A stretch of 64,000 bases of DNA, taken from assembly GCF_000022145.1 (NCBI RefSeq), contig NC_011891.1, positions 1,364,001 through 1,428,000 on the forward strand. Direction: 5' to 3'. Numbering within the stretch: position 1 is the stretch's first letter; each line of letters starts with the position of its first letter. The DNA is from Anaeromyxobacter dehalogenans 2CP-1. Lineage in GTDB: Bacteria > Myxococcota > Myxococcia > Myxococcales > Anaeromyxobacteraceae. Below the pieces are notes generated by a model. That model was not told where the DNA came from, did not search any database, and saw only the letters and a list, made by a program, of their open reading frames with translations. Positions 34,105 to 44,007 of the stretch are shown piece by piece. Position numbers and translations under genes: made by a program.

Positions 34105-34758
34105 TCACGGGCCCAGGCCCACCCACTCCGACCCGTCCTCGTACACCTCGCGCTTCCAGATGGGGACGTCCTGCTTCAGCCGCTCGATGCACGCCTCGCA
34201 GGCCCGGAACGCCGGGGTGCGGTGCGGGGCGGCGCAGGCGATCACCACCGCCGCCTCGCCGGGCGCGAGCACGCCCACCCGGTGCACGATGGCGACCTGC
34301 ACCCCGTGCTCGCGGCCGACCGCCTCGCCGATGGCGGCGAGCGTCCGCTCCGCCATGGCCGGGTAGGCCTCGTACTCGAGCCGCAGCACGCGGCGGCCGC
34401 GCGTCGCGTCGCGCACCGTGCCGGTGAACGTCACGATCCCGCCCAGCCCCGGCCCGGACACCGCGTCTACCACCTCGGTGAGCGTCAGCGGGCGATCCAC
34501 CACCTTGAAGACCGGCGCGCCGCCCGCCACCGGCGGGATGAGCGCCACCTCGGCGCCGTCGCGGACCGCGTCGCCGTCGTCGGCGAACGCCTGGTCCACC
34601 GAGATGCGGCAGCGCGGCAGGATCCGCGCGAGCGCCGGGTGCGCCGCGGCGAGGACGCGCCGCAGGTCGGCGACGGTGGCGGGGACCTCGGCGAGCGTCT
34701 CGCGCGAGGTGCCGGCCGCGTCGCGGGCGCCGGCGAAGTAGAGGACGTGGACGGGCAT
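34105..34758 (-). CDS. MoaD-MoaE fused molybdopterin synthase (MoaX-like)
   Basis: A 217-residue protein joining both subunits of molybdopterin synthase, which inserts the dithiolene sulfurs into precursor Z. Residues 1-80 are the ubiquitin-like MoaD, ending with the GG at 79-80 that must be free at the C terminus to carry thiocarboxylate. Residues 83-217 are MoaE, with FTGTVRD, LEYEAYPAMAE and the catalytic LKQDVPIWKRE segment. Mycobacterium tuberculosis MoaX has the same order and is cleaved after its Gly-Gly; a similar cleavage is expected here. TACGCT at 34765-34770 ends six bases before the ATG. No other moa gene is nearby. Confidence 0.88.
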   Translation of the reverse strand: MPVHVLYFAGARDAAGTSRETLAEVPATVADLRRVLAAAHPALARILPRCRISVDQAFADDGDAVRDGAEVALIPPVAGGAPVFKVVDRPLTLTEVVDAVSGPGLGGIVTFTGTVRDATRGRRVLRLEYEAYPAMAERTLAAIGEAVGREHGVQVAIVHRVGVLAPGEAAVVIACAAPHRTPAFRACEACIERLKQDVPIWKREVYEDGSEWVGLGP

Positions 34759-34789
34759 GGAGGGAGCGTAGCGCGCCGGGAGGCCCGGT

Positions 34790-35845
34790 TCAGCGCCCGC
34801 GCAGGCGGGCCAGGTCGCCGAAGACGGTGACCGCGAGGAGGAGCCCGACGAGCGCCACGAAGCCGATGAGGTGCAGCGCGTTCTCCACCCGCGCGTTCAC
34901 CCGCCGCCGCGTGACGATCTCGTAGCCCAGGAACACCAGGCGCCCGCCGTCGAGCGCCGGGATGGGGAAGAGGTTCAGCAGGGCCAGCGCCACCGAGATG
35001 GTCCAGACCAGGGTGAAGAAGCGCTCCACGCCCTCGTGCGCGCCGCGCACCAGCTCCTGCGCGATGCCCACCGGCCCGGACAGCTCCGCCTTCTGCCTGC
35101 CGGAGAACGCCTGGCCGAACGCGGCCAGCTGGCCGCCGAGCTGCGCGTTGGTGCGCGCGAACCCGTCGGCGAGCGCGCCGAGCGCGCCGCGCCGAACCAG
35201 CACGTCGTGCTGCCGGAAGCCGACCCGGCCCACCCCGTCGTCGTCCTCCGGCGTGATGGGCAGCGCGAGCCGCTGCGCCGCTGCGCCCTCGCCACGCTCC
35301 ACGTCGAGCACGATGCGCCGGCCGGGGTGGCGCTGGAGCTGACCGACGAGGTCGGTCCAGCGCTCGACCGGCTGCCCGTCCACCGCGGCGATCCGGTCTC
35401 CGGGGCGCAGCCCGGCCACCTCGGCCGGCTTCCCCGGCACCAGCGCGCCCACCCGCGCCGAGGCGTCGGGCGTGCGCAGCCCCACGCTCGCGAGCAGCGC
35501 CGCCGCGATGAGCACCGCGGCCAGGTAGTTCATCGCGGGGCCGGCCAGGATCACCCCGAACCGCCGCCAGGCCGGCTGGTTCGCGTACGCGCCGCGGTCG
35601 GCCGGGTCCACGTCCTCGCCCGGCGCCATGCCGGCGATGCGCACGTAGCCGCCGAGCGGCAGCGCGGAGATCGCGAACTCGGTCTCGCCGCGGCGGAAGG
35701 AGAGCACCACCGGGCCGAACCCGATGCTGAAGCGCTCGACGCGCATGCCGGAGCGGCGGGCGGCGAGGTAGTGCCCGGCCTCGTGCAGCACGATGAGCAG
35801 CGACACCGCCAGGACGGCGGCGATCACGGCGACGGCGGTCGTCAA
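34790..35845 (-). CDS. rseP: RseP-family site-2 intramembrane metalloprotease
   Basis: A 351-residue zinc protease cleaving transmembrane anchors, for example of anti-sigma factors. The first transmembrane segment carries HEAGH (residues 21-25); a single PDZ domain lies at about 125-200 (VAGLRPGDRIAAVDGQ); the third zinc ligand is in the LFPIPALDGGRL motif near residue 300. E. coli RseP has two PDZ domains, so this is the short form. The TTG start overlaps the AMMECR1 stop (TTGA), which fixes the start and indicates coupling. The HtrA-type protease at 30288 could act upstream of it as DegS does, but that is inference. Confidence 0.9.
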   Translation of the reverse strand: MTTAVAVIAAVLAVSLLIVLHEAGHYLAARRSGMRVERFSIGFGPVVLSFRRGETEFAISALPLGGYVRIAGMAPGEDVDPADRGAYANQPAWRRFGVILAGPAMNYLAAVLIAAALLASVGLRTPDASARVGALVPGKPAEVAGLRPGDRIAAVDGQPVERWTDLVGQLQRHPGRRIVLDVERGEGAAAQRLALPITPEDDDGVGRVGFRQHDVLVRRGALGALADGFARTNAQLGGQLAAFGQAFSGRQKAELSGPVGIAQELVRGAHEGVERFFTLVWTISVALALLNLFPIPALDGGRLVFLGYEIVTRRRVNARVENALHLIGFVALVGLLLAVTVFGDLARLRGR

Positions 35846-36396
35846 TGCTTGGGCTCCTCGCCGAACTCGTCGGCCTCGAACACCTCGACCTCGGCGTCCG
35901 GCTCCTGCCAGGCGCGCGCGGGGAGGCCGGCCTTCAGGCACACGTGCTTCAGGAAGGTGGCCGCGTCCCAGCCGTGCTCGACGGCCACCCTGGGGAGGAG
36001 CGCGCCGCGGTGCCAGCCCTGCTTCACCAGGAGGCCGTGCCGCCCTACGTGCAGCTCGCCGGGGTCCGCCATGCGCCGGGGCAGGCCGAGCGCCGACACG
36101 GACAGCGTGAGCCGGGCGATCTCCTCCGCCGCGAGCGGCGGGAAGCGCGGATCCTCGTGCGCGGCGGCGACCGCCATCGCGGCCACGGTGGCGGCGAGGC
36201 TGCCGGCGGGCTGGAACGTGCCGATGCACCCCCGCAGCTCGCCGTCCACCTCGAGCGTGACGAACGCGCCGCGTCGCTCGCCCAGCGCGCCGTCCTCCGG
36301 CAGCGGGCGCGGCGGGGTCAGGCCGAGGTGGGCGAGGATCGCGCCGCGCGCGATGCCGAGCAGGGCGGCGCGGTCGGTGGCGGAGAGCGGGGTCAT
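35842..36396 (-). CDS. AMMECR1-domain protein
   Basis: A 184-residue AMMECR1 family protein of unknown biochemical activity. The hallmark is ELRGCIGTFQPAGSL (about residues 53-67); AHEDPRFPPLAAEEIARLTLSVS (in two parts) and the GLLVKQGWHRGALLPRVAVEHGWD segment also match. In some bacteria and archaea the domain is fused to MEMO-type proteins or radical SAM enzymes. Here it is translationally coupled on both sides: its ATG overlaps the NUDIX stop and its stop overlaps the rseP start. Confidence 0.85.
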   Translation of the reverse strand: MTPLSATDRAALLGIARGAILAHLGLTPPRPLPEDGALGERRGAFVTLEVDGELRGCIGTFQPAGSLAATVAAMAVAAAHEDPRFPPLAAEEIARLTLSVSALGLPRRMADPGELHVGRHGLLVKQGWHRGALLPRVAVEHGWDAATFLKHVCLKAGLPARAWQEPDAEVEVFEADEFGEEPKH

Positions 36397-36815
36397 GGGC
36401 GGCGCCGGGCGCCGGTGAGCAGCAGGCGCCGCGCGTCGGCGAGGATCTCGCCGTGGTCGAAGGCGATGGGCGAGGGCAGCGCGTCCCAGGCGAAGGCGCG
36501 CGCCTCCTCCGCGTCGTCGGCGCCGGCCGGCTCGCCGGCGGCGCGCCCGATGAACACCGCCGAGAGCGTGTGGCGGCGGGGATCGCGGCGCGGGTCCGAG
36601 TACACGTAGACGAGGTCCTCGAGCGTCACCTCGAGGCCGGTCTCCTCGCGCGCCTCGCGGATCGCGGCCGCCTCGAGCGTCTCGCCGGCGTCCACGAAGC
36701 CGCCCGGAAGCGCCCAGCCGGGCGGCGGGTACTTGCGGCGCACCATCACCACCCGGTCCCCGGGCAGGAGGATCACCACGTCCACGGTGGGCGACGGACC
36801 GGCGGGGGGCGGCAC
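36393..36815 (-). CDS. NUDIX hydrolase
   Basis: A 140-residue NUDIX hydrolase acting on a nucleoside diphosphate linked to some moiety. The NUDIX box GFVDAGETLEAAAIREAREETGLE (residues about 39-62, read in two parts) is complete, with the catalytic REAREETGLE. The LPGGFVDAGE lead-in and short length resemble ADP-ribose or 8-oxo-type pyrophosphatases; substrate not predictable. GTG start, downstream of a TTGACC-17-TACCTC promoter. First gene of the NUDIX-AMMECR1-rseP set with 4-base overlaps. Confidence 0.85.
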   Translation of the reverse strand: MPPPAGPSPTVDVVILLPGDRVVMVRRKYPPPGWALPGGFVDAGETLEAAAIREAREETGLEVTLEDLVYVYSDPRRDPRRHTLSAVFIGRAAGEPAGADDAEEARAFAWDALPSPIAFDHGEILADARRLLLTGARRRP

Positions 36816-36821
36816 GGTGCA

Positions 36822-36850
36822 GAGGTAGCGCAGGCCGCCCCGGGGGTCAA
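36822..36850 (-). promoter_or_regulatory. sigma70-type promoter of the NUDIX-AMMECR1-rseP operon
   Basis: On the minus strand TTGACC (36845-36850), 17-base spacer, TACCTC (36822-36827), six bases before the GTG start. The same -10 variant TACCT with identical spacing occurs before rimP. The leader would be one to a few bases, so the transcript may be leaderless. Confidence 0.5.
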
Positions 36851-36885
36851 TTCGCGAGGGGGGCCGGGCGCTTCGGCGCGACGGT

Positions 36886-38094
36886 TCACCGCGGCGCCAC
36901 GATGAGCGGCGATCCCGCCTCGCCGGGCGGCGGCGCGCCGGCGTCCGGCCCGGCGGTGGCCGGCGCGGCGGGGGGGAACGCCTTCTCGAGGAGCCGCCGG
37001 GCGAACGGGATCTCGCCCGCCGCCCTGCCGGCCACCAGCGCCCGCGCGGCCGCGGCGGCGGCGCGGGCGTTCGCGGCGTCGCCGGCGGCGTCGAGGTGCT
37101 CGGCCACCGAGTAGAGGCGGCCCGCCAGCAGCGCGCGCCGCGGCGGCTCGAGGTAGCGGACCACCGCCTCGTCCAGGACGCGCGCCATCTGCTCGGCGCG
37201 CTGCCGCTCGTCGAGGTAGAGCGGCGACACCGCCACCTCGTCGAGCCGCGCCGCGACCTCGCGCAGGTAGCCCTCGTCGGCGAGCCAGCCGCGCAGCAGC
37301 GGCAGGTCGTGGAGCGCGCCGGATGCCTCGAGGGCGGCGGCCTCCTCCGCGTCCGGGAGCGCGGGGAAGCGCGCCGCCGGATCCGGGAGCGGCGCGGCCG
37401 GCCCGAGCTGCGCCAGCCAGAGGTCGCTGCCCTCGGGTACGCGCTGGCCGGTCACCTCGTTGCGCGCGCGGGCCTCGGCCACCAGCGCGTGGGCGCGGGC
37501 GCGCTCGATCTCGCCGACGCCCATGGCCGCGCCGCGGTCGAGGATGCCCCGCGCGAACGCGCGCCACTCCTTGCGCCCGAGCAGCGCCACCTGCAGCTCC
37601 ACCAGTCCGCGCTCGTCGGAGATCACCGCCTGCCCGACCTCGATGCCCTTGCCCGGCACGGCGCGCGAGAGCCACACCGCCCGCTCGCCGCGGCCGTCCA
37701 CCGCCGAGGCGTAGGCGGGCGGGGGCGGCTCGGCCGGCGCGGGCGCGGCGACCGGCGGCGCGGGCCGCGGCGGCTCCGGGACCTGGACCCCTCGGATGCG
37801 CAGGAGGTGCAGCCCGCGCTTCGCCTCCTTGGCGACGTCGCGGGAGGCGTGGCCGGCGAGCGCGGCCAGCACGTCCGCGCGGGGCGCCGCGAGCGCGGCG
37901 CGCGAGAGGGCCAGCGCGAGCGGCGCTGGGAGCGTCGCGACCTCCTCCGGCTTCGCGCGGGCCAGCCCGAGCACCAGCCGGGCGGCGCGGCCCACCTCCT
38001 CGCGCGGGGCGCCGACGAGCGCCGCGATCTCCTGGCTCTCCACGTTCGGGTCGCGGAGCATGGCCAGCAGGCGGTCGGGGTCGAGGGTCGTCAT
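36886..38094 (-). CDS. hypothetical protein with helical-repeat N terminus
   Basis: A 402-residue soluble protein I do not recognise. Residues 1-105 are helical and Leu/Ala-rich with HEAT-like spacing (RLLAMLRDPNVESQEIAALV, then VLAALAGHASRDVAKEAKRGL). A Pro/Ala linker (about 108-130) leads to an alpha/beta-looking domain (about 135-240, with RAVWLSRAVPGKGIEVGQAV) and a helical C terminus ending in a Pro/Gly tail. No signal peptide or membrane segment. ATG at 38094. A stretch of 70 bases and a NUDIX promoter follow downstream; it is transcribed alone as far as can be seen. Confidence 0.6.
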   Translation of the reverse strand: MTTLDPDRLLAMLRDPNVESQEIAALVGAPREEVGRAARLVLGLARAKPEEVATLPAPLALALSRAALAAPRADVLAALAGHASRDVAKEAKRGLHLLRIRGVQVPEPPRPAPPVAAPAPAEPPPPAYASAVDGRGERAVWLSRAVPGKGIEVGQAVISDERGLVELQVALLGRKEWRAFARGILDRGAAMGVGEIERARAHALVAEARARNEVTGQRVPEGSDLWLAQLGPAAPLPDPAARFPALPDAEEAAALEASGALHDLPLLRGWLADEGYLREVAARLDEVAVSPLYLDERQRAEQMARVLDEAVVRYLEPPRRALLAGRLYSVAEHLDAAGDAANARAAAAAARALVAGRAAGEIPFARRLLEKAFPPAAPATAGPDAGAPPPGEAGSPLIVAPR

Positions 38095-38172
38095 CGCCGG
38101 GCAATCTAGCGGCCGGATCGGGGCGGGTCCACACGACGTCCCCCGGCCGCCCCGGCTGCGACCGTCCTTCGC

Positions 38173-38202
38173 TTGACACCCTGGCGCACCGGTTCCTAGG
38201 CT
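38173..38202 (+). promoter_or_regulatory. strong sigma70-type promoter of the Cys-rich peptide gene
   Basis: TTGACA (38173-38178), 18-base spacer, TAGGCT (38197-38202). It is the only perfect -35 hexamer found in an intergenic site here. The predicted start near 38209 gives a 45-nt leader before the ATG at 38254. Confidence 0.6.
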
Positions 38203-38253
38203 TCGCGCTCCACGCCGGCCGTCCGCGGCCGCTCACCACCGATGGAGACGACC

Positions 38254-38511
38254 ATGATCCGGATGCTCCTCGCGGCCGCTGCCGCGTTCGCCGTCTTCGC
38301 CGCGCAGCCGGCGCTCGCGGACGAGGACGGCTGCAAGAACTGCCCGATGCACAAGTCCGCGCAGGCGGACAAGGGCGACAAGAAGGACGCCAAGGTCGGC
38401 TGCCCGTGCGCCGGCGAGGGCAAGGAGTGCAAGTGCGGCGCGAACTGCCAGTGCCCGCACTGCGCCGCCAAGAAGGCCGCCGAGAAGAAGGACGACACCA
38501 AGAAGAGCTGA
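38254..38511 (+). CDS. secreted Cys-rich metallothionein-like small protein
   Basis: An 85-residue protein with a clear signal peptide (MIRMLLAAAAAFAVFAAQPALA, cleavage after ALA near residue 22-23). The mature 60-odd residues hold nine cysteines in CxxC-like arrays: CKNC, CPC, CKC and a final CQCPHC, between Lys/Asp-rich segments. This looks like a periplasmic metal- or redox-binding peptide; no family name is justified. ATG 38254 is chosen over 38242 because GGAG lies 7 bases before it and it starts the signal peptide. It has its own promoter and terminator and lies next to a zinc enzyme gene. Confidence 0.75.
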   Translation: MIRMLLAAAAAFAVFAAQPALADEDGCKNCPMHKSAQADKGDKKDAKVGCPCAGEGKECKCGANCQCPHCAAKKAAEKKDDTKKS

Positions 38512-38538
38512 GCGGTTTCGCCGCAGCGCAGCATCGGC

Positions 38539-38564
38539 GGGCCGCCCCGGCGACGGGGCGGCCC
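38539..38564 (+). terminator. terminator-like hairpin after the Cys-rich gene
   Basis: GGGCCGCCCCG (38539-38549) and CGGGGCGGCCC (38554-38564) form a perfect 11-base stem with loop GCGA, followed by TTCGCGTT. Only a weak T-run, but strength of the stem and position 27 bases after the stop support a terminator. Confidence 0.6.
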
Positions 38565-38580
38565 TTCGCGTTCCGGTGGG

Positions 38581-38609
38581 TTGTCGCCGGCGGGCAGGCG
38601 CTCTAACCT
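38581..38609 (+). promoter_or_regulatory. sigma70-type promoter of the carbonic anhydrase gene
   Basis: TTGTCG (38581-38586), 17-base spacer, TAACCT (38604-38609). The leader of about 35 nt contains GAGGAG just before the GTG start at 38652. Confidence 0.5.
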
Positions 38610-38651
38610 GTCCGGCCCGCCCCGGGCCGGGCGAGGCCAGAGAGGAGCCAC

Positions 38652-39194
38652 GTGGCACTGCTCGACGAGATCCTGGAGGACAACCGGAAGGTGGCGGGCC
38701 CGGGGAAGGACCCCGGCAGCTACATCGCGCACCGGCACCTGTGCATCGTCACGTGCGTGGATCCGCGGCTGACGCACTTCTTCGGCAGCGCGCTCGGCGT
38801 CGAGCGCGGCCACGCGGTGGCGCTCCGCGTGCCCGGCGCGCGCATCGCGCCCGGCTCCGAGCTGATGCGCGCGCTGGCCGCGTCCGTGTACGTGAACGAC
38901 TGCCAGGAGATCCTGGTCATCCCGCACACCGACTGCGGCGTCGCCAGCGTCGGCGGCACCGAGCTGCGCCGCGTGATGCGCGCCCGCGGCGTGGCCGACG
39001 CGGACATCCCGCAGGACCCCGGCGCGTTCTTCGGCCTGGTGCCGGACGTGCGCGAGGGCGCCCGCGAGACGGTGCGCGCCATCCGCGCGTCGCCGTTCCT
39101 CCCTCGCCACATCCCCGTGCACGCCGCGCTGATGGACATCCGCACCGGCGCGCTGGAGGTCATCGAGCGCGGGTACGAGCACGTGTTCGGGTAG
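38652..39194 (+). CDS. beta-class carbonic anhydrase
   Basis: A 180-residue zinc enzyme interconverting CO2 and bicarbonate. Zinc ligands are Cys35 (in CVDPRL, with the Asp37-Arg39 dyad), His92 and Cys95 (PHTDCG). It is the short form, as in mycobacterial Rv1284-like enzymes, lacking the long N-terminal helices of plant types. GTG start with GAGGAG five bases upstream. Own promoter; the following 600 bases are repetitive and gene-poor. Confidence 0.9.
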   Translation: MALLDEILEDNRKVAGPGKDPGSYIAHRHLCIVTCVDPRLTHFFGSALGVERGHAVALRVPGARIAPGSELMRALAASVYVNDCQEILVIPHTDCGVASVGGTELRRVMRARGVADADIPQDPGAFFGLVPDVREGARETVRAIRASPFLPRHIPVHAALMDIRTGALEVIERGYEHVFG

Positions 39195-39205
39195 GGGGGC
39201 GGGCG

Positions 39206-39290
39206 GCTTTGAAGGAGCAGGGGGCGGGGCTTTGAAGGAGCGGGGGGGCTTTTGAAGGCGCGGGGGTGGTCGGGGGCTTTGAGGAGCGGG
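39206..39290. repeat. four imperfect copies of a GCTTTGAAGGAGCGGGGG unit
   Basis: Units begin at 39206, 39229, 39249 and 39275; each has GCTTT(T)GA(A)GG(A/C)GC followed by a run of G. They start 11 bases after the carbonic anhydrase stop and precede a much longer GC tandem tract. No coding potential is credible. Confidence 0.7.
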
Positions 39291-39354
39291 GGTGGTCGGG
39301 GCGGGGCTGACTGGCCGTGGGCGGTACGGCGGGATCGGTTTACGAGAAGCTCTT

Positions 39355-39583
39355 GGGGCGGGGCGCGGGACGCGCGGGGAGCGGGGGGCGCGGGGCGCGC
39401 GGGGCGCGCGGGGCGCGCGGGGGCGCGCGGGGGCGCGCGGGGAGCGCGGGGAGCGCGGGGAGCGGGGGGCGCGCGGGGCGCGCGGGGGCGCGCGGGGGCG
39501 CGCGGGGGCGCGCGGGGCGCGCGGGGCGCGCGGGGCGCGCCGGGCGCGCGGGGCGCGCCGGGCGCGCCGGGCGCGCGGGGCGG
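39355..39583. repeat. G-rich tandem repeat tract (GGGGCGCGC-type units)
   Basis: About 230 bases of 9-10-base units, mostly GGGGCGCGC and GGGGGCGCGC with GGGGAGCGC variants and GGGCGCGCC near the end. All three plus-strand frames are open, which is a trivial effect of the composition. The run of G blocks could form quadruplexes on the plus strand. It ends in a small hairpin TCACT-gtt-AGTGA (39584-39596). From 39597 to 39787 I see nothing assignable; base composition becomes less G-rich toward the HNH gene. Confidence 0.85.
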
Positions 39584-39787
39584 TCACTGTTAGTGATTGT
39601 TTGCGGCCCAACGGGAACGCTCTGGGGGCTTGACGGGCGTTGCGGGCGGGGCGGCGTCCGTCAGCGGAATCGCTGGGGCGCAGGGCTCTGGCGCGCCGGC
39701 AGGGCGCGGCTGGGGCGCTGGATGACGAGGCGAGGAGTCGCGAGGCCATGGTTGCGCTCGCGCGTCTGGGGGGATCCTGGTGCGTTT

Positions 39788-39821
39788 CACGAAGCGCGAA
39801 GATCGCGTGCGATGCTTCGTG
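39788..39821 (+). promoter_or_regulatory. inverted repeat just before the HNH gene
   Basis: CACGAAGC (39788-39795) and GCTTCGTG (39814-39821) are exact inverses, with an inner TCGC-gt-GCGA stem; the second arm ends one base before the ATG. TTCACGAAGCG recurs inside the gene at 39840. It could be an operator or a translation-blocking hairpin. Confidence 0.4.
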
Positions 39822-39822
39822 C

Positions 39823-40926
39823 ATGGACAACGCTGCCGAGTTCACGAAGCGTCTCGTCTTTCTGCTCCGCTCCGAGCGGCATGCGATGGCGGAGTTCCTG
39901 GTGGCACTGGCGGAGTTCGATCGGCGCGCGCTGTGGCGGGAGCGCGGGCACACGTCGCTGTTCTCGTTCCTGCGTCGCGAGCTGGGGCTGTCGGCCGGCG
40001 CGGCGCAGTACCGGAAGACGGCGGCGGAGCTCATCCGGCGGTACCCGGCGGTCGAGAGCGGGTTGCGGGACGGCAAGCTGTGCCTCTCGTCCGTCTGCGA
40101 GCTGGCGAAGGTGGTGACCACCGAGAACTGCGCGGAGGTCCTGCCGCGGTTCTACGGCCTGTCGAGCCGGGATGCGGCGGAGGTGGCTGCTTCGATCCGG
40201 CCCGTGGCGAACCCGCCGCGGCGCGAGGTCGTCGTGCCGGTGCGGGCGGTCTCTGCACCGGCGATCGGGACGGCGCCTGCTGCGGAGCCGATTCTATTTC
40301 GGGCGCCCGAACTGAATGTACCCAGTCGAGTCGAGGCCGCGGCTCACTCCGAGTCCGCTCGCAGTGAGGCTCTCGTAGAGTCCGCTCGCAGTGAGCCTGT
40401 CGAACTGCGAGCGGTGTCCGCTGCCCCGAAGCCCAGCACCGTCGACTGGCTCGACTCCGACCAGGCGCGCATGCACCTCACGGTGTCCAAGGCGTTCCTG
40501 AAGAAGCTCGACGCCGCGCGTGACGCGCTCTCGCATTCGATGCCCGGCGCCTCCCGCGAGAACGTCCTCGAGGCGGCGCTCGACCTGCTCATCGCCGAGC
40601 GCGGCCGGCGGAAGGGGCTCACGGCGAAGCCGCGGAAGGACCCTCGCCCCTCCACGCGCCCGGACCACGTCCCGGCCCACGTCCGCCGCGAGGTCTGGGC
40701 CCGCGACGGCGGACGATGCACCTTCGTCCTGGCGTCGGGCGCGACGTGCGGGGCCACGCACCGGCTCGAGCTCGACCACCTCGTGCCCCGGGCGCGCGGC
40801 GGGGCCTCCACCGCGGACAACCTCCGGATCCGTTGCCGGGGGCACAACCTCGAGGAGGCGCGGCGCATCCTCGGCGACACGCTCATGGACGCGTATGCCC
40901 CGCGCGCTCGCGGCGGGTCGGCATGA
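39823..40926 (+). CDS. HNH endonuclease-domain protein
   Basis: A 367-residue protein with an N-terminal helical domain (residues about 1-120, with FLRRELGLSAGAAQYRKTAAELIRR), a variable linker and a C-terminal HNH nuclease domain: VWARDGGRCTFVLASGATCG supplies zinc Cys residues and LELDHLVPRARGG plus DNLRIRCRGHN the HNH triad. Such proteins are multicopy in some myxobacteria (from memory) and function is not established; DNA cleavage is inferred. The linker contains a recent-looking insertion of palindromic repeats (40343-40414). Base use is less GC-biased than neighbours. ATG 39823 chosen because the conserved helical domain starts there. Confidence 0.8.
   Translation: MDNAAEFTKRLVFLLRSERHAMAEFLVALAEFDRRALWRERGHTSLFSFLRRELGLSAGAAQYRKTAAELIRRYPAVESGLRDGKLCLSSVCELAKVVTTENCAEVLPRFYGLSSRDAAEVAASIRPVANPPRREVVVPVRAVSAPAIGTAPAAEPILFRAPELNVPSRVEAAAHSESARSEALVESARSEPVELRAVSAAPKPSTVDWLDSDQARMHLTVSKAFLKKLDAARDALSHSMPGASRENVLEAALDLLIAERGRRKGLTAKPRKDPRPSTRPDHVPAHVRREVWARDGGRCTFVLASGATCGATHRLELDHLVPRARGGASTADNLRIRCRGHNLEEARRILGDTLMDAYAPRARGGSA
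40343..40414. repeat. palindromic insertion inside the HNH gene
   Basis: GAGTCCGCTCGCAGTGAG occurs twice (40351-40368, 40378-40395; 27-base period, in frame, encoding ESARSE twice). CCGCTCGCAG (40382-40391) pairs perfectly with CTGCGAGCGG (40405-40414) and CTCACT (40343-40348) with AGTGAG (40363-40368). The loop GTGAGCCTGTCGAA resembles the core of REP-like elements of other proteobacteria (from memory). Confidence 0.7.
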
Positions 40927-41002
40927 GGCGGCGGTCTCACCTCGCGGCGTCGGCGCGGCGAACGGCGGTCCCCGCCGCGGGCGGCGGCGGCGGCATCCCC
41001 AC

Positions 41003-43903
<2,901 letters not shown>

Positions 43904-44007
43904 GAAGCGGTCTACTTAACGGAGGATTCCGACATTGGCCAGCGCCGCTGGCCGGGGGGCGGCGCGCCTTCCGCGTTTCCCGCGAAGGTGATAGCACCGA
44001 CTGGCCC

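Noticed and set aside
39252-39633. Open frames of about 113 codons in the G-rich repeat tract
   Set aside because: All frames are open because the tract lacks T; products are Gly/Ala/Arg repeats with no ribosome site.
39640-39822. Upstream extension of the HNH frame
   Set aside because: Extra residues are Arg-rich and not part of the conserved helical domain; they would translate through the inverted repeat at 39788.
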